A stretch of DNA of 64,000 bases from Pedobacter steynii (GCF_001721645.1 NZ_CP017141.1:558001-622000), one strand, 5' to 3'; shown: positions 42,865 to 53,122, numbered from the stretch's first letter. Numbers and translations: made by a program. Notes: generated from the sequence alone by a model not told the origin.

Positions 42865-45800
42865 CTAAAAGCTAAATGAAAGTCCAAATAGCGCTTTTCT
42901 TGGGGTTGGATAAACTCCTCTGTCTATACCGATGCTATTACCTCCGCCGTTCCCTCCTTCAGGATCAAGCCCTTTATACTTAGTAAAAGTGAAATAATCG
43001 TCCAGAGAGACATACATACGCACATTCTGCACGCTGATCTTTTTGGTGAAGGAGTTTGGAAGGGTATATCCCAATTGTAACTGACGGATTTTTGCAAATG
43101 AGCCATCGAATACCATCAGGTCACTATTGTAAGATTTTGCATCTGCACCTGCTGAAAAGAAAGTATTGGTACTGCCCTCGCCATTCCAGCGGTCATTAAA
43201 GAAGAAATCCGGTTTATTCGCCGTACGACGGTCATTACGAACAAATCCCATCAACACATCATTCCCCTGAGATCCCTGTAAAAAGGCCAGCAAATCAAAT
43301 CCTTTATAGCTCATGGTGATTCTTGCACCATAAGTGAAATCAGGAAAAGCATCTCCGATATTGGTCTGATCAGTCGGACCGATCGCGCCATCTTTGTTAA
43401 CGTCTACAAATCTCGGATCACCTGGTTTTGGAGCATAGCCTGTAAGTTTGTTATCCGCAATATACTTATCAATCTCTGCCTGGTTCTGGAAGATACCATC
43501 TGTCTGATATCCATAGAAATACCAAAGTGGCAGGTCTTTCTCAAAACGGGTGGCAGACCAGCCTGTACCCACACCTGCACCGGTGATAATCGGATAAAGT
43601 GGATTGGTTTTAGTCACCTTATTATCAAGAGCGCTCAGGTTTAGCGCAATCTCATATTTAAAAGCGCTCTCCCTGCCATTGTTATAAGCCAGTTCAAACT
43701 CCCATCCTTTATTCACCACATTTCCGCTGTTTACATCATTCAGTCCGTTCCCGGCAATAAATGGGGCCGCTCCGTTGGTAATCAGGTCTTTGGTCGTTTT
43801 CTTAAAGTAGTCGGCAGTCAGGGTAACCCTACTGTTGAACAAACTCAGATCCAATCCAAAATCCAGCTGCTCACTGGTTTCCCAGGTCAGAAAGGGATTC
43901 AGTAAGTTTGTCGGCGCCGCACCAAGCACAAAGTTTCCTTCAGCATCGGTATACTTCTGCCCCTGGCCAACAAAACTTTGCCATGAACCGATAGGAACAT
44001 TGGATAAACTACCATTCTGCCCCCAGCTGGCCCTTAATTTCGCATAGTTCACTACATTAGAAATACTGGAAGTATAGAAGTCTTCCTTAGACATTACCCA
44101 TCCTGCCGATACGGAAGGGAAAGTCCCCCAGCGTCTGTCTGACGGAAACAGAGATGATCCATCGTATCTTAGCGTAGCTGCAAACAGGTATTTATCTTTA
44201 TAGTCATACATCAGACGTCCGTAGTACGATTGTAAAGTACTGGCGTCATACCTTCCTGTAAAAGTTGATAGTTTTTCTTTCGCCTCCAGAACATATTCCG
44301 GATAGGCCCATTTATCTTCATTTCTGAAAATACCGGAATACGAGCCTTCGATGTTGTTGTACATTCTTTTAATAGCCGATGTACCTGCAAGGACGCTGAA
44401 ATTATGATCTCCTATCTTTTTATTGTAGGTGAGGTAATTCTCCCATTGCCAGTTGAAATAATTCCGCTGATAATCAGATCCGTTAGCAATCGGGGTTGTT
44501 TTTTCGCTGGAATACCAGGAAGTAGGGTTCCAGGCATGGTTTCTTACAAACGCAGCATCAATACCGAAACGGGTGGTAAATTTAAGACCGGCAATTGGTT
44601 CCACATCAGCAAAGACATTACCTACCAGTTTATTCTGATTGGTTCTGGAGTTGGTGGTGGCAATCATGGCCAATGGATTGCCGTATTCTCCCTGCACATA
44701 TGGAGAGATTCCATAATAATTTCCTTTTCCATCTCTTACCAGCGGAAAGTTACTGGCCAGTGCATTCTTCACATGAGCAGGCAACTCTCCGGTATAAGTT
44801 ACGGGAGTAAGCGGATCGTAAGCCAGCATACTTCCAACCACAGAGCCATATTCCGTATTTTCAGAAATGCCACGGTTGGTAAAATTAGAGTACGAAAGAC
44901 GCTCGCCGATATTCAGCCATGACTTCATCTTATGGTCGGAATTGATCCTTACAGTAACCCGGTCGAATTTAGATTTATCGCTTCCGATAATCCCCTTTTG
45001 CGTGAAATAATTCATGCCGATCAGGTAGGTCGACTTCTCAGAACCTCCACTAAAATTCAGCGTGTGGTGTTGCAAAGGTGCGGTATCAAAAACTTCATCA
45101 ACCCAGTTTGTTCCGGTACCTACAGCCTGCGCCTGGGCAAGAGTAGGCCCGGTAAGCTTAGCTTCAGCCAGGTATTGCTGATATTGCAGCGCATTCATTG
45201 GCTTTACGTTATTTCTGGCCGATTGTGAGCCGTATTGAAAGCTGTAATTGATGACCTCGGTATTTGCCTTTCCTGATTTTGTAGTGATAATAACTACACC
45301 ATTGGCACCTTCAGCTCCATAAATTGCTGCTGAAGCTGCATCTTTCAGAATTTCAATATTGCTGACCTCCGAAGGATCAAGAAATTCAATTCCTCCGGCA
45401 CGAACCCCATCTACGATATATAAAGGATCAGATTTTCTGTTGGAACCGGCTCCCCTTACCCTGATGCTCATTCCTGCACCCGGTGCACCGGAACTTGGAA
45501 TCACATTTACGCCTGCAGTTCTACCCTGCAGGGCCTGGTCAATCCTGCCGGAAGAAACCGTTTTCAGGTCTTCAGCTTTTATAGAGGAAATTGCCCCGGT
45601 TACGAGACTTTTCTTTTGTGTTCCATACCCGATGACCACAATTTCACTGAGTGCCGTCTCATCTGATTCCAAAGCTACATTGATTGTGTTTCCTGATACG
45701 GTAATGACCTGGGCTTTCATTCCTAACTGACGGAACTCCAGCTTTGCGCCGTTAGGGGCAACAATAGCATACTTTCCAGATCCGTCTGTACTGGTCGCTT

Positions 45801-45957
45801 TGCTGCTGCCTTGTATTGTAACGGTAACTCCCGGCAAAGGTTTCCCATCTGCTTTCTCGGTTACCCTGCCCGTTACTGTGAGCTCCTGTGCCTTGGTAAT
45901 AAATGGCAGGATCAACAAACAGCATACGAAGAAAATAAGAGTAATACTTCTTTTCAT
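42865..45957 (-). CDS. SusC TonB-linked outer-membrane receptor of the glucan locus
   Basis: 1030-aa channel: signal peptide ('LLILPFITKAQ'), regulatory-like domain directly after it ('VTGRVTEKADGKPLPGVTVTIQG'), plug ('YIVDGVRAGGIEFLDPSEV', 'AIYGAEGANGVVIITTKSG') and barrel ending 'RKALFGLSFSF'. It lacks the STN domain present in the two other SusC proteins here, which fits control by the neighbouring reg_prop sensor instead of a FecR/ECF pair. A good promoter (TTTG-N22-TAGATTTG) lies 63-96 nt upstream. First structural gene of the locus. Confidence 0.95.
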   Translation of the reverse strand: MKRSITLIFFVCCLLILPFITKAQELTVTGRVTEKADGKPLPGVTVTIQGSSKATSTDGSGKYAIVAPNGAKLEFRQLGMKAQVITVSGNTINVALESDETALSEIVVIGYGTQKKSLVTGAISSIKAEDLKTVSSGRIDQALQGRTAGVNVIPSSGAPGAGMSIRVRGAGSNRKSDPLYIVDGVRAGGIEFLDPSEVSNIEILKDAASAAIYGAEGANGVVIITTKSGKANTEVINYSFQYGSQSARNNVKPMNALQYQQYLAEAKLTGPTLAQAQAVGTGTNWVDEVFDTAPLQHHTLNFSGGSEKSTYLIGMNYFTQKGIIGSDKSKFDRVTVRINSDHKMKSWLNIGERLSYSNFTNRGISENTEYGSVVGSMLAYDPLTPVTYTGELPAHVKNALASNFPLVRDGKGNYYGISPYVQGEYGNPLAMIATTNSRTNQNKLVGNVFADVEPIAGLKFTTRFGIDAAFVRNHAWNPTSWYSSEKTTPIANGSDYQRNYFNWQWENYLTYNKKIGDHNFSVLAGTSAIKRMYNNIEGSYSGIFRNEDKWAYPEYVLEAKEKLSTFTGRYDASTLQSYYGRLMYDYKDKYLFAATLRYDGSSLFPSDRRWGTFPSVSAGWVMSKEDFYTSSISNVVNYAKLRASWGQNGSLSNVPIGSWQSFVGQGQKYTDAEGNFVLGAAPTNLLNPFLTWETSEQLDFGLDLSLFNSRVTLTADYFKKTTKDLITNGAAPFIAGNGLNDVNSGNVVNKGWEFELAYNNGRESAFKYEIALNLSALDNKVTKTNPLYPIITGAGVGTGWSATRFEKDLPLWYFYGYQTDGIFQNQAEIDKYIADNKLTGYAPKPGDPRFVDVNKDGAIGPTDQTNIGDAFPDFTYGARITMSYKGFDLLAFLQGSQGNDVLMGFVRNDRRTANKPDFFFNDRWNGEGSTNTFFSAGADAKSYNSDLMVFDGSFAKIRQLQLGYTLPNSFTKKISVQNVRMYVSLDDYFTFTKYKGLDPEGGNGGGNSIGIDRGVYPTPRKALFGLSFSF

Positions 45958-46019
45958 ACGATTTAATTTGGTTGGTTAATATTTGGTTAGCTGGCCTGAG
46001 CATCTTGCAAAGGCAACAT

Positions 46020-46053
46020 CAAATCTATACCAGGAGCAAATTATTTGTACAAA
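46020..46053 (-). promoter_or_regulatory. Promoter of the glucan susCD operon
   Basis: On the minus strand: TTTG (46053-46050), 22-nt spacer, then TAGATTTG (46027-46020). Both elements match the Bacteroidota consensus exactly. A leader of about 55 nt would follow before the susC ATG at 45957. The rest of the 216-nt gap between susC and the regulator gene shows no gene. Confidence 0.6.
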
Positions 46054-46173
46054 CAGATAGGCCTACACAGCCACTACAGCGAGGTTTAGAGTGCCTGCAG
46101 CGCCTCGAAAAAGGCCCTACATCACTACTACAACAAACAATCAACACGCTATATATCAATAATTTAAAATAAA

Positions 46174-49107
46174 TCAACCCGCTACATCGGATCTGGAGAT
46201 CGTAATCAGAAAATCATACAGATTGGTTTCCGGCATCAGGCGTAGTTTTTTTCTCAAACGGTACCGTCCTACCTCTACTGCTTTGATGGTAATGTTCATA
46301 AGTTGTGCAATTTCCTTGGTAGATAAGTTCATCTTAAGGTAAGCACTCAGCTTGAGTTCATTTGGAGTAAGATCCGGATAAAGATCTTTCAGCCGGTTAA
46401 AGAAATCGGCATTTACAGAGTTGAAATGCATGGAAAAATTATCCCAGTCCTGATCGCTCTTTTCCACGTCCCGGATCAGACGGATCAGGTGCCTGAAACT
46501 TGGAGAACTGTCGTTAATGTCGTGATTCTTGATGACCGTAGAAATCACATCTTTAATTTTTGCCAATACCTTCCCTCTTTGCACCAGGTGCATGGTCATG
46601 GTAGACAGCTCCCGGTTTTTGTAATCCACATCTGCCTCCAGTTTTTCATACTCCAGACGAACAATCTCCTTTTCGGAACGGTCCATTTCCAATTGATGCA
46701 GATAGCTCAGTTTAGCCTGCGCAAGAATGTGCTTCTTTTTCTGCCATTTAAAGAAAAGGTAAATGATTAAGCCTACCAGCAACAAATAAAGAATATAGGC
46801 CCAGACACTCTGATACCAGGCAGGTAACACTTCAAAAGAATAAGAAACCGGTTCAGATTCATTACCCACGCTATTTCTTGCCTTTACCGTAAAAGTATAC
46901 TTGCCGGCCGGGAGATTGGTATAATCTTTTTCTGTTTTTTGTGCCCAGGGCGACCAGCTTTTATCAAAACCCGTCAGCTGATAACTGAATTCAATGTTTT
47001 TCTGATGTTCAAATAAAGTAGATGAATATTCAAAATGCAGGGAATTGAAAGTATTGGACAACCTCAGGGCAGAAGCAGGATCCTGCGAAGTACTGAGGTC
47101 ATTCTTCTTCATATAATAACCTCCAAAAATAACACTGTCCGTCTTCCCGATCAGGCGAATGGTACCCATCACCAATTTAGGTCTGGAAATGTTCTCCAGA
47201 TATTTGGTATAGTTGAGGTGATAGGCCCCTTTATTCGCCCCGATAAATACATTCTCCGCATTCATGACATAGATGGACTCAAAACCGCCCACCACCTTGC
47301 CATCCAGCTGCGGAAAATAGTGAACAGAAAAAGGAAGGTTTCCCCGGGGCCTGGTAAAATCGAGTACCCCCACCTTTTTATTGGAGACAAACCAGACATT
47401 CCCCTTACTGTCTTCCTTCAGGTATTGAATGGGCATCCCCTTTAACGCAGTGTTGAGCAATGGAAACGGTTTAAATTTATTCCCTGCGGCATCGTATTCA
47501 TAAACTCCCTGTTCTGTAGCAATAACCACCCTGTTTTTCACTTTAAAAACATAGTTGTACATCCAGGAAGGAAGACCTTGTTTGTCGGTGTAAAGCACAG
47601 ATTTAGTGATTCTTTTATAATCCGGCGACAGCTCGATCTTATAGACCCCATGATAAGGATGAGAAGCCCAGACCTGGTTGTCGTTATCAAAAGCAATAAA
47701 CCTCAGGGATTCCGTAATCCCCTCCACTTTATTGCCGTTTATAAAATTACCGTTCTGGTAACTGATTTTCTGAAGCCCGAGATAAGAACCTGCAATGATA
47801 TCTGCTGAGGGAAAAACATTGGACACCGGTTGAAATAACCAGGTCCCCGGAACACTGTATATCTGTCGGGCGATATCCCGTTCAATTACGGAAAAACCGT
47901 CTTCATGTCCCATCAGCAGGTGACCATTAAGTTCTGAAAGGCTCCAGACCTGTCCTTTGGTATTGCTGACCTCCCTGAACACTCCCTTTGAAAGACTCAG
48001 GTCTTTTAACCCAGACTCTATCGGGGCCACATAGAGCCCGTTTGAAGTACCAATGTACAAATGGTTATTAAACCCGGCAACAGCATAACTGGTGATCTGT
48101 TTATTTTTGTCAGGAAAGATATTTTTTACGGCACTATTGATGGCGATGTAGTCAATCCCATCATCCAGGGCGAGCCAGAGATTTTTGTTGTTATCAATGA
48201 TACAACCCCTCACATTATTGTTCTGAAGTCCTTGCTTATACGTGTACCGCTGCACCAGTTTACCTGATTTGCTGAGGATCATCACCCCTCCGGAAGTGGT
48301 CCCGATCAGGTATTTATCGCCTTCCATTTCTTTTGCATAATAAATCCGGTCATTATAAAAAATCCCGTCCAGACTGGTCTTCTTAGCAATGAGCTTTTTA
48401 TCCTTCATGAGGAACAAGCCGTTCTTTAAGGTAGAAACCAGTAAAGTGTCTTTACCATACTTCATAATTGCGGTTACAGCAGAATTGTTCAGCACCGGAT
48501 CACTGCAATAAGGCTTCCATACATTGTCCTCGTAAACCATCAGCCCCTTACCTTTGGAATGGGCAAACAACTGTCCGTTTGCCTGTCCGGCAAACTCCCA
48601 GGAGACCTCTGGTTTATACACTTTTACCGCTCCGTCTTTATAATGAATGATGGCTGTTGTGGTTCTGAAAATAACCTCGTCATTCAAAATCGACACATTC
48701 CATATGTCTGCAAACTTGCGGTACTTTTCGGGAATAAGGGAAACGATAGAGTGGTATTTAAGCACCCCATGATCATCGGGAAAGAAGTACCCGGCCTCAT
48801 CCTGCCCACCAACAAAAATCCGGTTCTTCGAATCAATTTCAATGGAACGCACGGAAGTGAAATTAGGCAGTCGGACGAGGTTCCAGAATGCCCCGTTAAA
48901 ACTGAGCAGGCCCTCATTATTTCCGAAATACAAAATCCCGTTTTTATCCTGAGCAAGGTCCCAGTTCTGAATTCCTGCCTTATATTGCTCATTGTTATAA
49001 TTCACAATCTGCGGACTCGCCATTTGATCCTGAGCCTGACTAAGGAAACTAAAACCCGGAAAAAAACTTAGAAATGAAAGTGTAAACAGCAGTAAAGGTT
49101 TTCCCAT
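46174..49107 (-). CDS. reg_prop / Y_Y_Y / LuxR-type HTH sensor-regulator
   Basis: 977-aa one-component sensor. Signal peptide ('FSFLSQAQ', about 25), then two seven-bladed reg_prop beta-propellers (about 30-660; repeats such as 'ALDDGIDYIAI', 'EDSKGNVWFVSNKKVGVLD'), a Y_Y_Y domain (about 680-765, 'FTVKARNSVGNESEPV'), one membrane helix (about 772-790), a coiled coil ('QLEMDRSEKEIVRLEYEKLEADV') and a LuxR-type HTH at the C-terminus ('LTPNELKLSAYLKMNLSTKEIAQLMNITIKAVEVGRYRLRKKL'). There is no histidine kinase, so DNA binding must occur with the protein membrane-anchored. It sits directly upstream of the glucan susCD operon and probably activates it. Confidence 0.92.
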   Translation of the reverse strand: MGKPLLLFTLSFLSFFPGFSFLSQAQDQMASPQIVNYNNEQYKAGIQNWDLAQDKNGILYFGNNEGLLSFNGAFWNLVRLPNFTSVRSIEIDSKNRIFVGGQDEAGYFFPDDHGVLKYHSIVSLIPEKYRKFADIWNVSILNDEVIFRTTTAIIHYKDGAVKVYKPEVSWEFAGQANGQLFAHSKGKGLMVYEDNVWKPYCSDPVLNNSAVTAIMKYGKDTLLVSTLKNGLFLMKDKKLIAKKTSLDGIFYNDRIYYAKEMEGDKYLIGTTSGGVMILSKSGKLVQRYTYKQGLQNNNVRGCIIDNNKNLWLALDDGIDYIAINSAVKNIFPDKNKQITSYAVAGFNNHLYIGTSNGLYVAPIESGLKDLSLSKGVFREVSNTKGQVWSLSELNGHLLMGHEDGFSVIERDIARQIYSVPGTWLFQPVSNVFPSADIIAGSYLGLQKISYQNGNFINGNKVEGITESLRFIAFDNDNQVWASHPYHGVYKIELSPDYKRITKSVLYTDKQGLPSWMYNYVFKVKNRVVIATEQGVYEYDAAGNKFKPFPLLNTALKGMPIQYLKEDSKGNVWFVSNKKVGVLDFTRPRGNLPFSVHYFPQLDGKVVGGFESIYVMNAENVFIGANKGAYHLNYTKYLENISRPKLVMGTIRLIGKTDSVIFGGYYMKKNDLSTSQDPASALRLSNTFNSLHFEYSSTLFEHQKNIEFSYQLTGFDKSWSPWAQKTEKDYTNLPAGKYTFTVKARNSVGNESEPVSYSFEVLPAWYQSVWAYILYLLLVGLIIYLFFKWQKKKHILAQAKLSYLHQLEMDRSEKEIVRLEYEKLEADVDYKNRELSTMTMHLVQRGKVLAKIKDVISTVIKNHDINDSSPSFRHLIRLIRDVEKSDQDWDNFSMHFNSVNADFFNRLKDLYPDLTPNELKLSAYLKMNLSTKEIAQLMNITIKAVEVGRYRLRKKLRLMPETNLYDFLITISRSDVAG

Positions 49108-49120
49108 AAATGATCGCGCA

Positions 49121-49163
49121 AAAAAAATCCGTATAATGACTAATAAGCCAAAATACGGATTTT
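49121..49163 (-). terminator. Intrinsic terminator after the outer-membrane barrel gene
   Basis: Perfect 11-bp stem (49124-49134 with 49153-49163; arm AAAATCCGTAT) with an 18-nt loop, followed on the minus strand by a T-run. It lies between the barrel gene (stop at 49270) and the reg_prop gene start. A second hairpin with a CAACTCC-type arm (49188-49197 with 49213-49222, one wobble) lies closer to the stop. Confidence 0.8.
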
Positions 49164-49269
49164 AAGGTAGATAACATTGCTTAAATTCAACTCCTGCCCC
49201 TCCCCAGGCATTGCGGGAGTTGAGTCAGAATTTCCAAATCAGAATCAGAGTTCTTGATCTAAGAATTCC

Positions 49270-52218
49270 CTACATGAAACTACCATCCCCCCTACGCATA
49301 ATTCCTCTTCCATTCTTTCCTTTCGCACCTGTCCATTTCTGTAACCTCATGCTCAAACGAACCATAAAGTACCTGCTCAATGCATTAGATCTGGTGTCAA
49401 TAATCGCATTATCAGATACATCCTGGTTCACAAAATTATTCTGGTTCAGTAAATCGAAAGCCTGGAAAGTGATCTTTCCTCTACGATCAAACAATTCCTT
49501 CTCTACATACATATTGATCACAAAGGGGTTGCTGGTCAGGTTAGAACTGATCCCCCTTACGTAATTTTTACTTGCACTATAACCAAACAGGTAAGTATCC
49601 CACAGGTACACCCTTCCATCTACGTTCAATGCCAGTGTATTGGTATTGCTGTTGGCATTGGTCAGCAGGCTATTGGTCGATTTGGTATGGTTATAAGAAA
49701 CATTCGGATTGATTTCAAACCATTCTGTCGGATTGATCCTTGGCCCGAAACGCTCTACCATAGTCAGTACATTGGTATTATTCTGCAAACCATTGGTCAT
49801 CGACATGCGGTGATCATAACTCACTGAACCGCTTAAAGCAAGATTATATTTCCGGTCATTCAACTGTTTGTTAACGGAATAGTTTGCATTGATCCGGTAT
49901 ATTCCGTTCTGATTCAGATACCTGGTTTCATTGATATAATTGGTAACGCCACCGGCAAGTGATTGTTTAATCTGCACGGTGTTCCTGATGACTGCATTAT
50001 CCGTCATTGTACCATTCAGATTAACCGAGTAATTGAGTTTAGAGTTGGCAATATAGTTGTTGTAATTGGCATTGATGGTATGCGTAAAAGCAGCCAGCAG
50101 GTCGGGATTACCGACTATAGGATTCTGAGGGTTAGACACATCTCTTACCGGCTGAATCTGATCAAATGTCGGTTCTACCGCAGTTCCGGAATAGTTGATC
50201 TGCAGTTTATGTTGTCTGGACCACAAATACTCGAAACGGGCAATCGGGATCATATTAAAACTGTTTCTCTGGGTAGTCGTGCCCAGGCTCAGCTTCGTTC
50301 CGGAAAGTACCGCAGGCACCGCTGTTAATCCTAAGGAGAACCTGACTTTAGAGTTCCGGTCCATACCATAACGATAATTCAAGGCGATACGCCCCTGAGT
50401 AAAAGAGTAATCATAGATATTGCTAAGTGAATCAATTACAGCCAGATTCCCGTTAGGCCCGATATTTCTTGTTGTTGCGGTATTGTCGTACCCGTTATAG
50501 TTAATCTGTGCATTAAATTCTAACTGAGTATTTAAACTCAAAGGCTCTACATAAGTCAGACTTCCCCTGTAATTGTCCTGAAGATTTTTTCGGGCAATAA
50601 TCCTGTTCACTAAAGAATCCCTGCGTTGAGTTTCTGCAATATCTGTATAAAATATATATCTGGAATCCTGAACCTGTTCCGCATCCTGGTTATTGCTATT
50701 CAGCTCTACCTGAGCGGATATATTCCTTCTTGGCTTACTAAATAAATGCTGGTAAAAGATCGTTGCGCCTACCTGTGGTCTGGTATTTTTACTTGAATTT
50801 TTACTGAATTCATCCCTATGGTTAAATCCATCCTGAAAAATAGTATCCAATCTTGAATTATTGGTTGAATTATACCGGAATGTCGGAATCACCTTCAGAA
50901 AGTTATTACTATCCAGCTCTGCTTCAATTTCCAGACGAATGTTATGGCTTTTAGTCAGGTTATCTGCAATACTGTTTTTCACCTCATTGGTCACATTATC
51001 TACCGGCGGAGCATCACTATTAGGATCTATCGCTGCAAATCTCTTCGCAGTACTGTTATTGAGGGAATTCACATCTGTAGAGCTAAAGCCATAATTTAAA
51101 TTCACCTCTACCTTTTTGCTGACTTTATCCCTATAACTAAAAGAGCCATTTCCCGCCTGCGTAGTTCCGCCGCTTCCGCTTGAACTGCCACTATTCGCAT
51201 TGGTATTTCCTCCATTATTACCACCTCTTCCACCACCGCCGGAATTCCCACCGCTATTTCCTCCGTTGTCTCCGCTGGAAGCAACACCGTTCACTGTATT
51301 GTTGAAACGTCCGTTTACACCGATGGTCTGATTCCCGCTCACCCTTGTCGCAAACAGTCCGGACTCAAATCTTTTGTTATTTCCTGCACCAACATTAATA
51401 TTGGCCATGTTTCCAACCGATTTATCCGTCCGGGTTGTAATGTTCAGAATTTTCTCCGGATCTCCGTCTTTTACCCCGGTCCTTGCCGCCTGATCTCCGT
51501 AATCATCCACCACCTGAATCTTCTCCACAATCTCTGCCGGTAGATTTTTTATGGCATTTGCCAGATCACCGCCGAGGTATTCTTTTCCATTTAACTTAGC
51601 CTTGGTTAAGGTTTGTCCCTGATGAGTAACTGTCCCGTCGGTACCCACTTCCATTCCTTCCATTTTTTTTAGCAATTCATCAACTGTAGCGTTCTTCCTG
51701 ACGATATAATCGCTGGCTTTGTATTCAACGGTATCAGTCTTATAGGTAATAGAGGGCGTACCATTGATCACCACTTCATTCAGCTGGTTCTTTTCCTCTT
51801 TCAGGGTGATGGGGTCCATCACGATTCTTGGAATGGCATCATTTTGTTTATAACGCACCGGTTTGGAAGCCGTATAACCAATGCTCTGAACTAAAAGTGT
51901 ATAGGTAGCTGATTTAACATTCTTAAAAATAAAGATCCCATCGGCATTGGTACTCGTTTTTAGGGTGTCTTTATCCGAAGTCAGGCTTACGGTAGCGCCA
52001 ATCACACCCAGATCTGTGGAATCTTTTACAATTCCGCTGATTTCACGTGTAGGAAGTGGCGGAGGAGGATTCTGCCCCTTAGGCGAGTCCTGTGCAAAAA
52101 GAAAAACTGAACTAAAAATAAGGGTCAATAAGAGGGTTATTTTCTTCAAAGCTCCAGAATATCGGGTGCGATGGACTTGCTGCAGCCGGAAAGCTGTAAG
52201 CTTGTAAGAATGGTTCAT
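49270..52218 (-). CDS. Outer-membrane beta-barrel protein, TonB-receptor-like (OMP_b-brl_3 type)
   Basis: 982-aa outer-membrane protein: long N-terminal extension and signal ('LIFSSVFLFAQ', about 43), regulatory-like domain (60-130, 'ISGIVKDSTDLGVIGATVSL'), plug-like region ('DELLKKMEGMEVGTDGTVTHQG', 'ARTGVKDGDPEKILNI') and a large barrel. Between about residues 310 and 355 lies a low-complexity insert of Gly, Asn and Ser ('GGNSGGGGRGGNNGGNT' and more). It does not have the SusC plug signature and has no SusD partner. It is co-transcribed (34 nt) with a Gly-rich secreted protein, suggesting an export or adhesion role, though nutrient uptake cannot be excluded. Confidence 0.87.
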   Translation of the reverse strand: MNHSYKLTAFRLQQVHRTRYSGALKKITLLLTLIFSSVFLFAQDSPKGQNPPPPLPTREISGIVKDSTDLGVIGATVSLTSDKDTLKTSTNADGIFIFKNVKSATYTLLVQSIGYTASKPVRYKQNDAIPRIVMDPITLKEEKNQLNEVVINGTPSITYKTDTVEYKASDYIVRKNATVDELLKKMEGMEVGTDGTVTHQGQTLTKAKLNGKEYLGGDLANAIKNLPAEIVEKIQVVDDYGDQAARTGVKDGDPEKILNITTRTDKSVGNMANINVGAGNNKRFESGLFATRVSGNQTIGVNGRFNNTVNGVASSGDNGGNSGGNSGGGGRGGNNGGNTNANSGSSSGSGGTTQAGNGSFSYRDKVSKKVEVNLNYGFSSTDVNSLNNSTAKRFAAIDPNSDAPPVDNVTNEVKNSIADNLTKSHNIRLEIEAELDSNNFLKVIPTFRYNSTNNSRLDTIFQDGFNHRDEFSKNSSKNTRPQVGATIFYQHLFSKPRRNISAQVELNSNNQDAEQVQDSRYIFYTDIAETQRRDSLVNRIIARKNLQDNYRGSLTYVEPLSLNTQLEFNAQINYNGYDNTATTRNIGPNGNLAVIDSLSNIYDYSFTQGRIALNYRYGMDRNSKVRFSLGLTAVPAVLSGTKLSLGTTTQRNSFNMIPIARFEYLWSRQHKLQINYSGTAVEPTFDQIQPVRDVSNPQNPIVGNPDLLAAFTHTINANYNNYIANSKLNYSVNLNGTMTDNAVIRNTVQIKQSLAGGVTNYINETRYLNQNGIYRINANYSVNKQLNDRKYNLALSGSVSYDHRMSMTNGLQNNTNVLTMVERFGPRINPTEWFEINPNVSYNHTKSTNSLLTNANSNTNTLALNVDGRVYLWDTYLFGYSASKNYVRGISSNLTSNPFVINMYVEKELFDRRGKITFQAFDLLNQNNFVNQDVSDNAIIDTRSNALSRYFMVRLSMRLQKWTGAKGKNGRGIMRRGDGSFM

Positions 52219-52252
52219 GTTTTGTATATGGTTTGGTTTGTGTGTGTCTCTC

Positions 52253-53122
52253 TTATTTTCTGACTAAACTGTATTTACCCCAGAAATCTGTTGGGCTGAT
52301 CAGTGCCTGAAAATCTATACCGGAATTTCCTCCCCCTCTCGGTCCGAATCCACCACCACCAAATCCTGCTCTGCCACCACCGCCACCGCCGAAACCACCG
52401 CCATCTAATCCTGGTATTTGTAATCCGTTCAGCTTAATGTGATAAGCAAACTCTGTATTGCTGTCTTTGGAAAGGCCGAAAGCAGCCAATGGAATAGCGA
52501 TCTCATAGAAAAAGGCATGGTCATTCCCGATGGATGCAACCGCCTTAATTCCATGTTCATTATAGATAGATACCAAAGTATCCGTTGTATTCTTAAATCC
52601 GCTGATTTTAATTTCTTTGACCTGCGCCAATTGTGTCCTCTGCATCGCAGCCATCATAGAATCCCGCTGTTGCTTATTCACCTGCTGGCCACCACCACCG
52701 CCTCCCATAACGGTCATCATCTGTCTGCGGCCTCCGCCCTGTCCGCCGCCACGATTCATATTTCCGCGGTTTACAATCGGGTAAGTCAGGCTGATGCTTT
52801 CTTTCTCTTTCTTTTTACCATCAGGGTTTACAGAAAAGGTAATCCCACCTGCCATGATCTTGGTATTATTGGCAGCATCTGTCGACCTGATCGCTACATA
52901 AAGATTCTGATCGTCATTGCTGATGGTATAATAGATATTTGTCCGCTTGTTCAAAGCCTGAAAATTGCCATTCCACTCCTTATCCTTGCCATCCGCCCGA
53001 ATTCCTGTAGGAGCAATCAGCCCTTTTTCCTGTACATCTGGTAATTTCTGTGCATATCCTGATAAGCTGAAACCGGCAAGTAGAATCGAATGGAAGGTGA
53101 ATTTGAAGAGTTTTGCATTCAT
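52253..53122 (-). CDS. Secreted Gly-rich protein, partner of the barrel protein
   Basis: 289-aa exported protein: signal peptide (to about 25, 'SLSGYAQ'), a beta-rich domain beginning 'APTGIRADGKDKEWNGNF' and 'TNIYYTISNDDQNLYVAI', which resembles the CBM9-like/DOMON fold, then two Gly-rich stretches (around 120-150, with 'MNRGGGQGGGRRQMMTVM', and around 235-270, 'GGGFGGGGGGRAGFGGGGF'). No catalytic motif is seen. It is the first gene of a two-gene operon with the barrel protein, whose own insert is also Gly-rich. Function unknown; a matrix or surface-layer role is only a guess. Confidence 0.75.
   Translation of the reverse strand: MNAKLFKFTFHSILLAGFSLSGYAQKLPDVQEKGLIAPTGIRADGKDKEWNGNFQALNKRTNIYYTISNDDQNLYVAIRSTDAANNTKIMAGGITFSVNPDGKKKEKESISLTYPIVNRGNMNRGGGQGGGRRQMMTVMGGGGGGQQVNKQQRDSMMAAMQRTQLAQVKEIKISGFKNTTDTLVSIYNEHGIKAVASIGNDHAFFYEIAIPLAAFGLSKDSNTEFAYHIKLNGLQIPGLDGGGFGGGGGGRAGFGGGGFGPRGGGNSGIDFQALISPTDFWGKYSLVRK

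Noticed and set aside
45972..46172. 66-codon plus-strand frame upstream of the glucan susC
   Set aside because: It covers the susC promoter on the other strand and has Gln/Arg-rich, non-protein-like composition.
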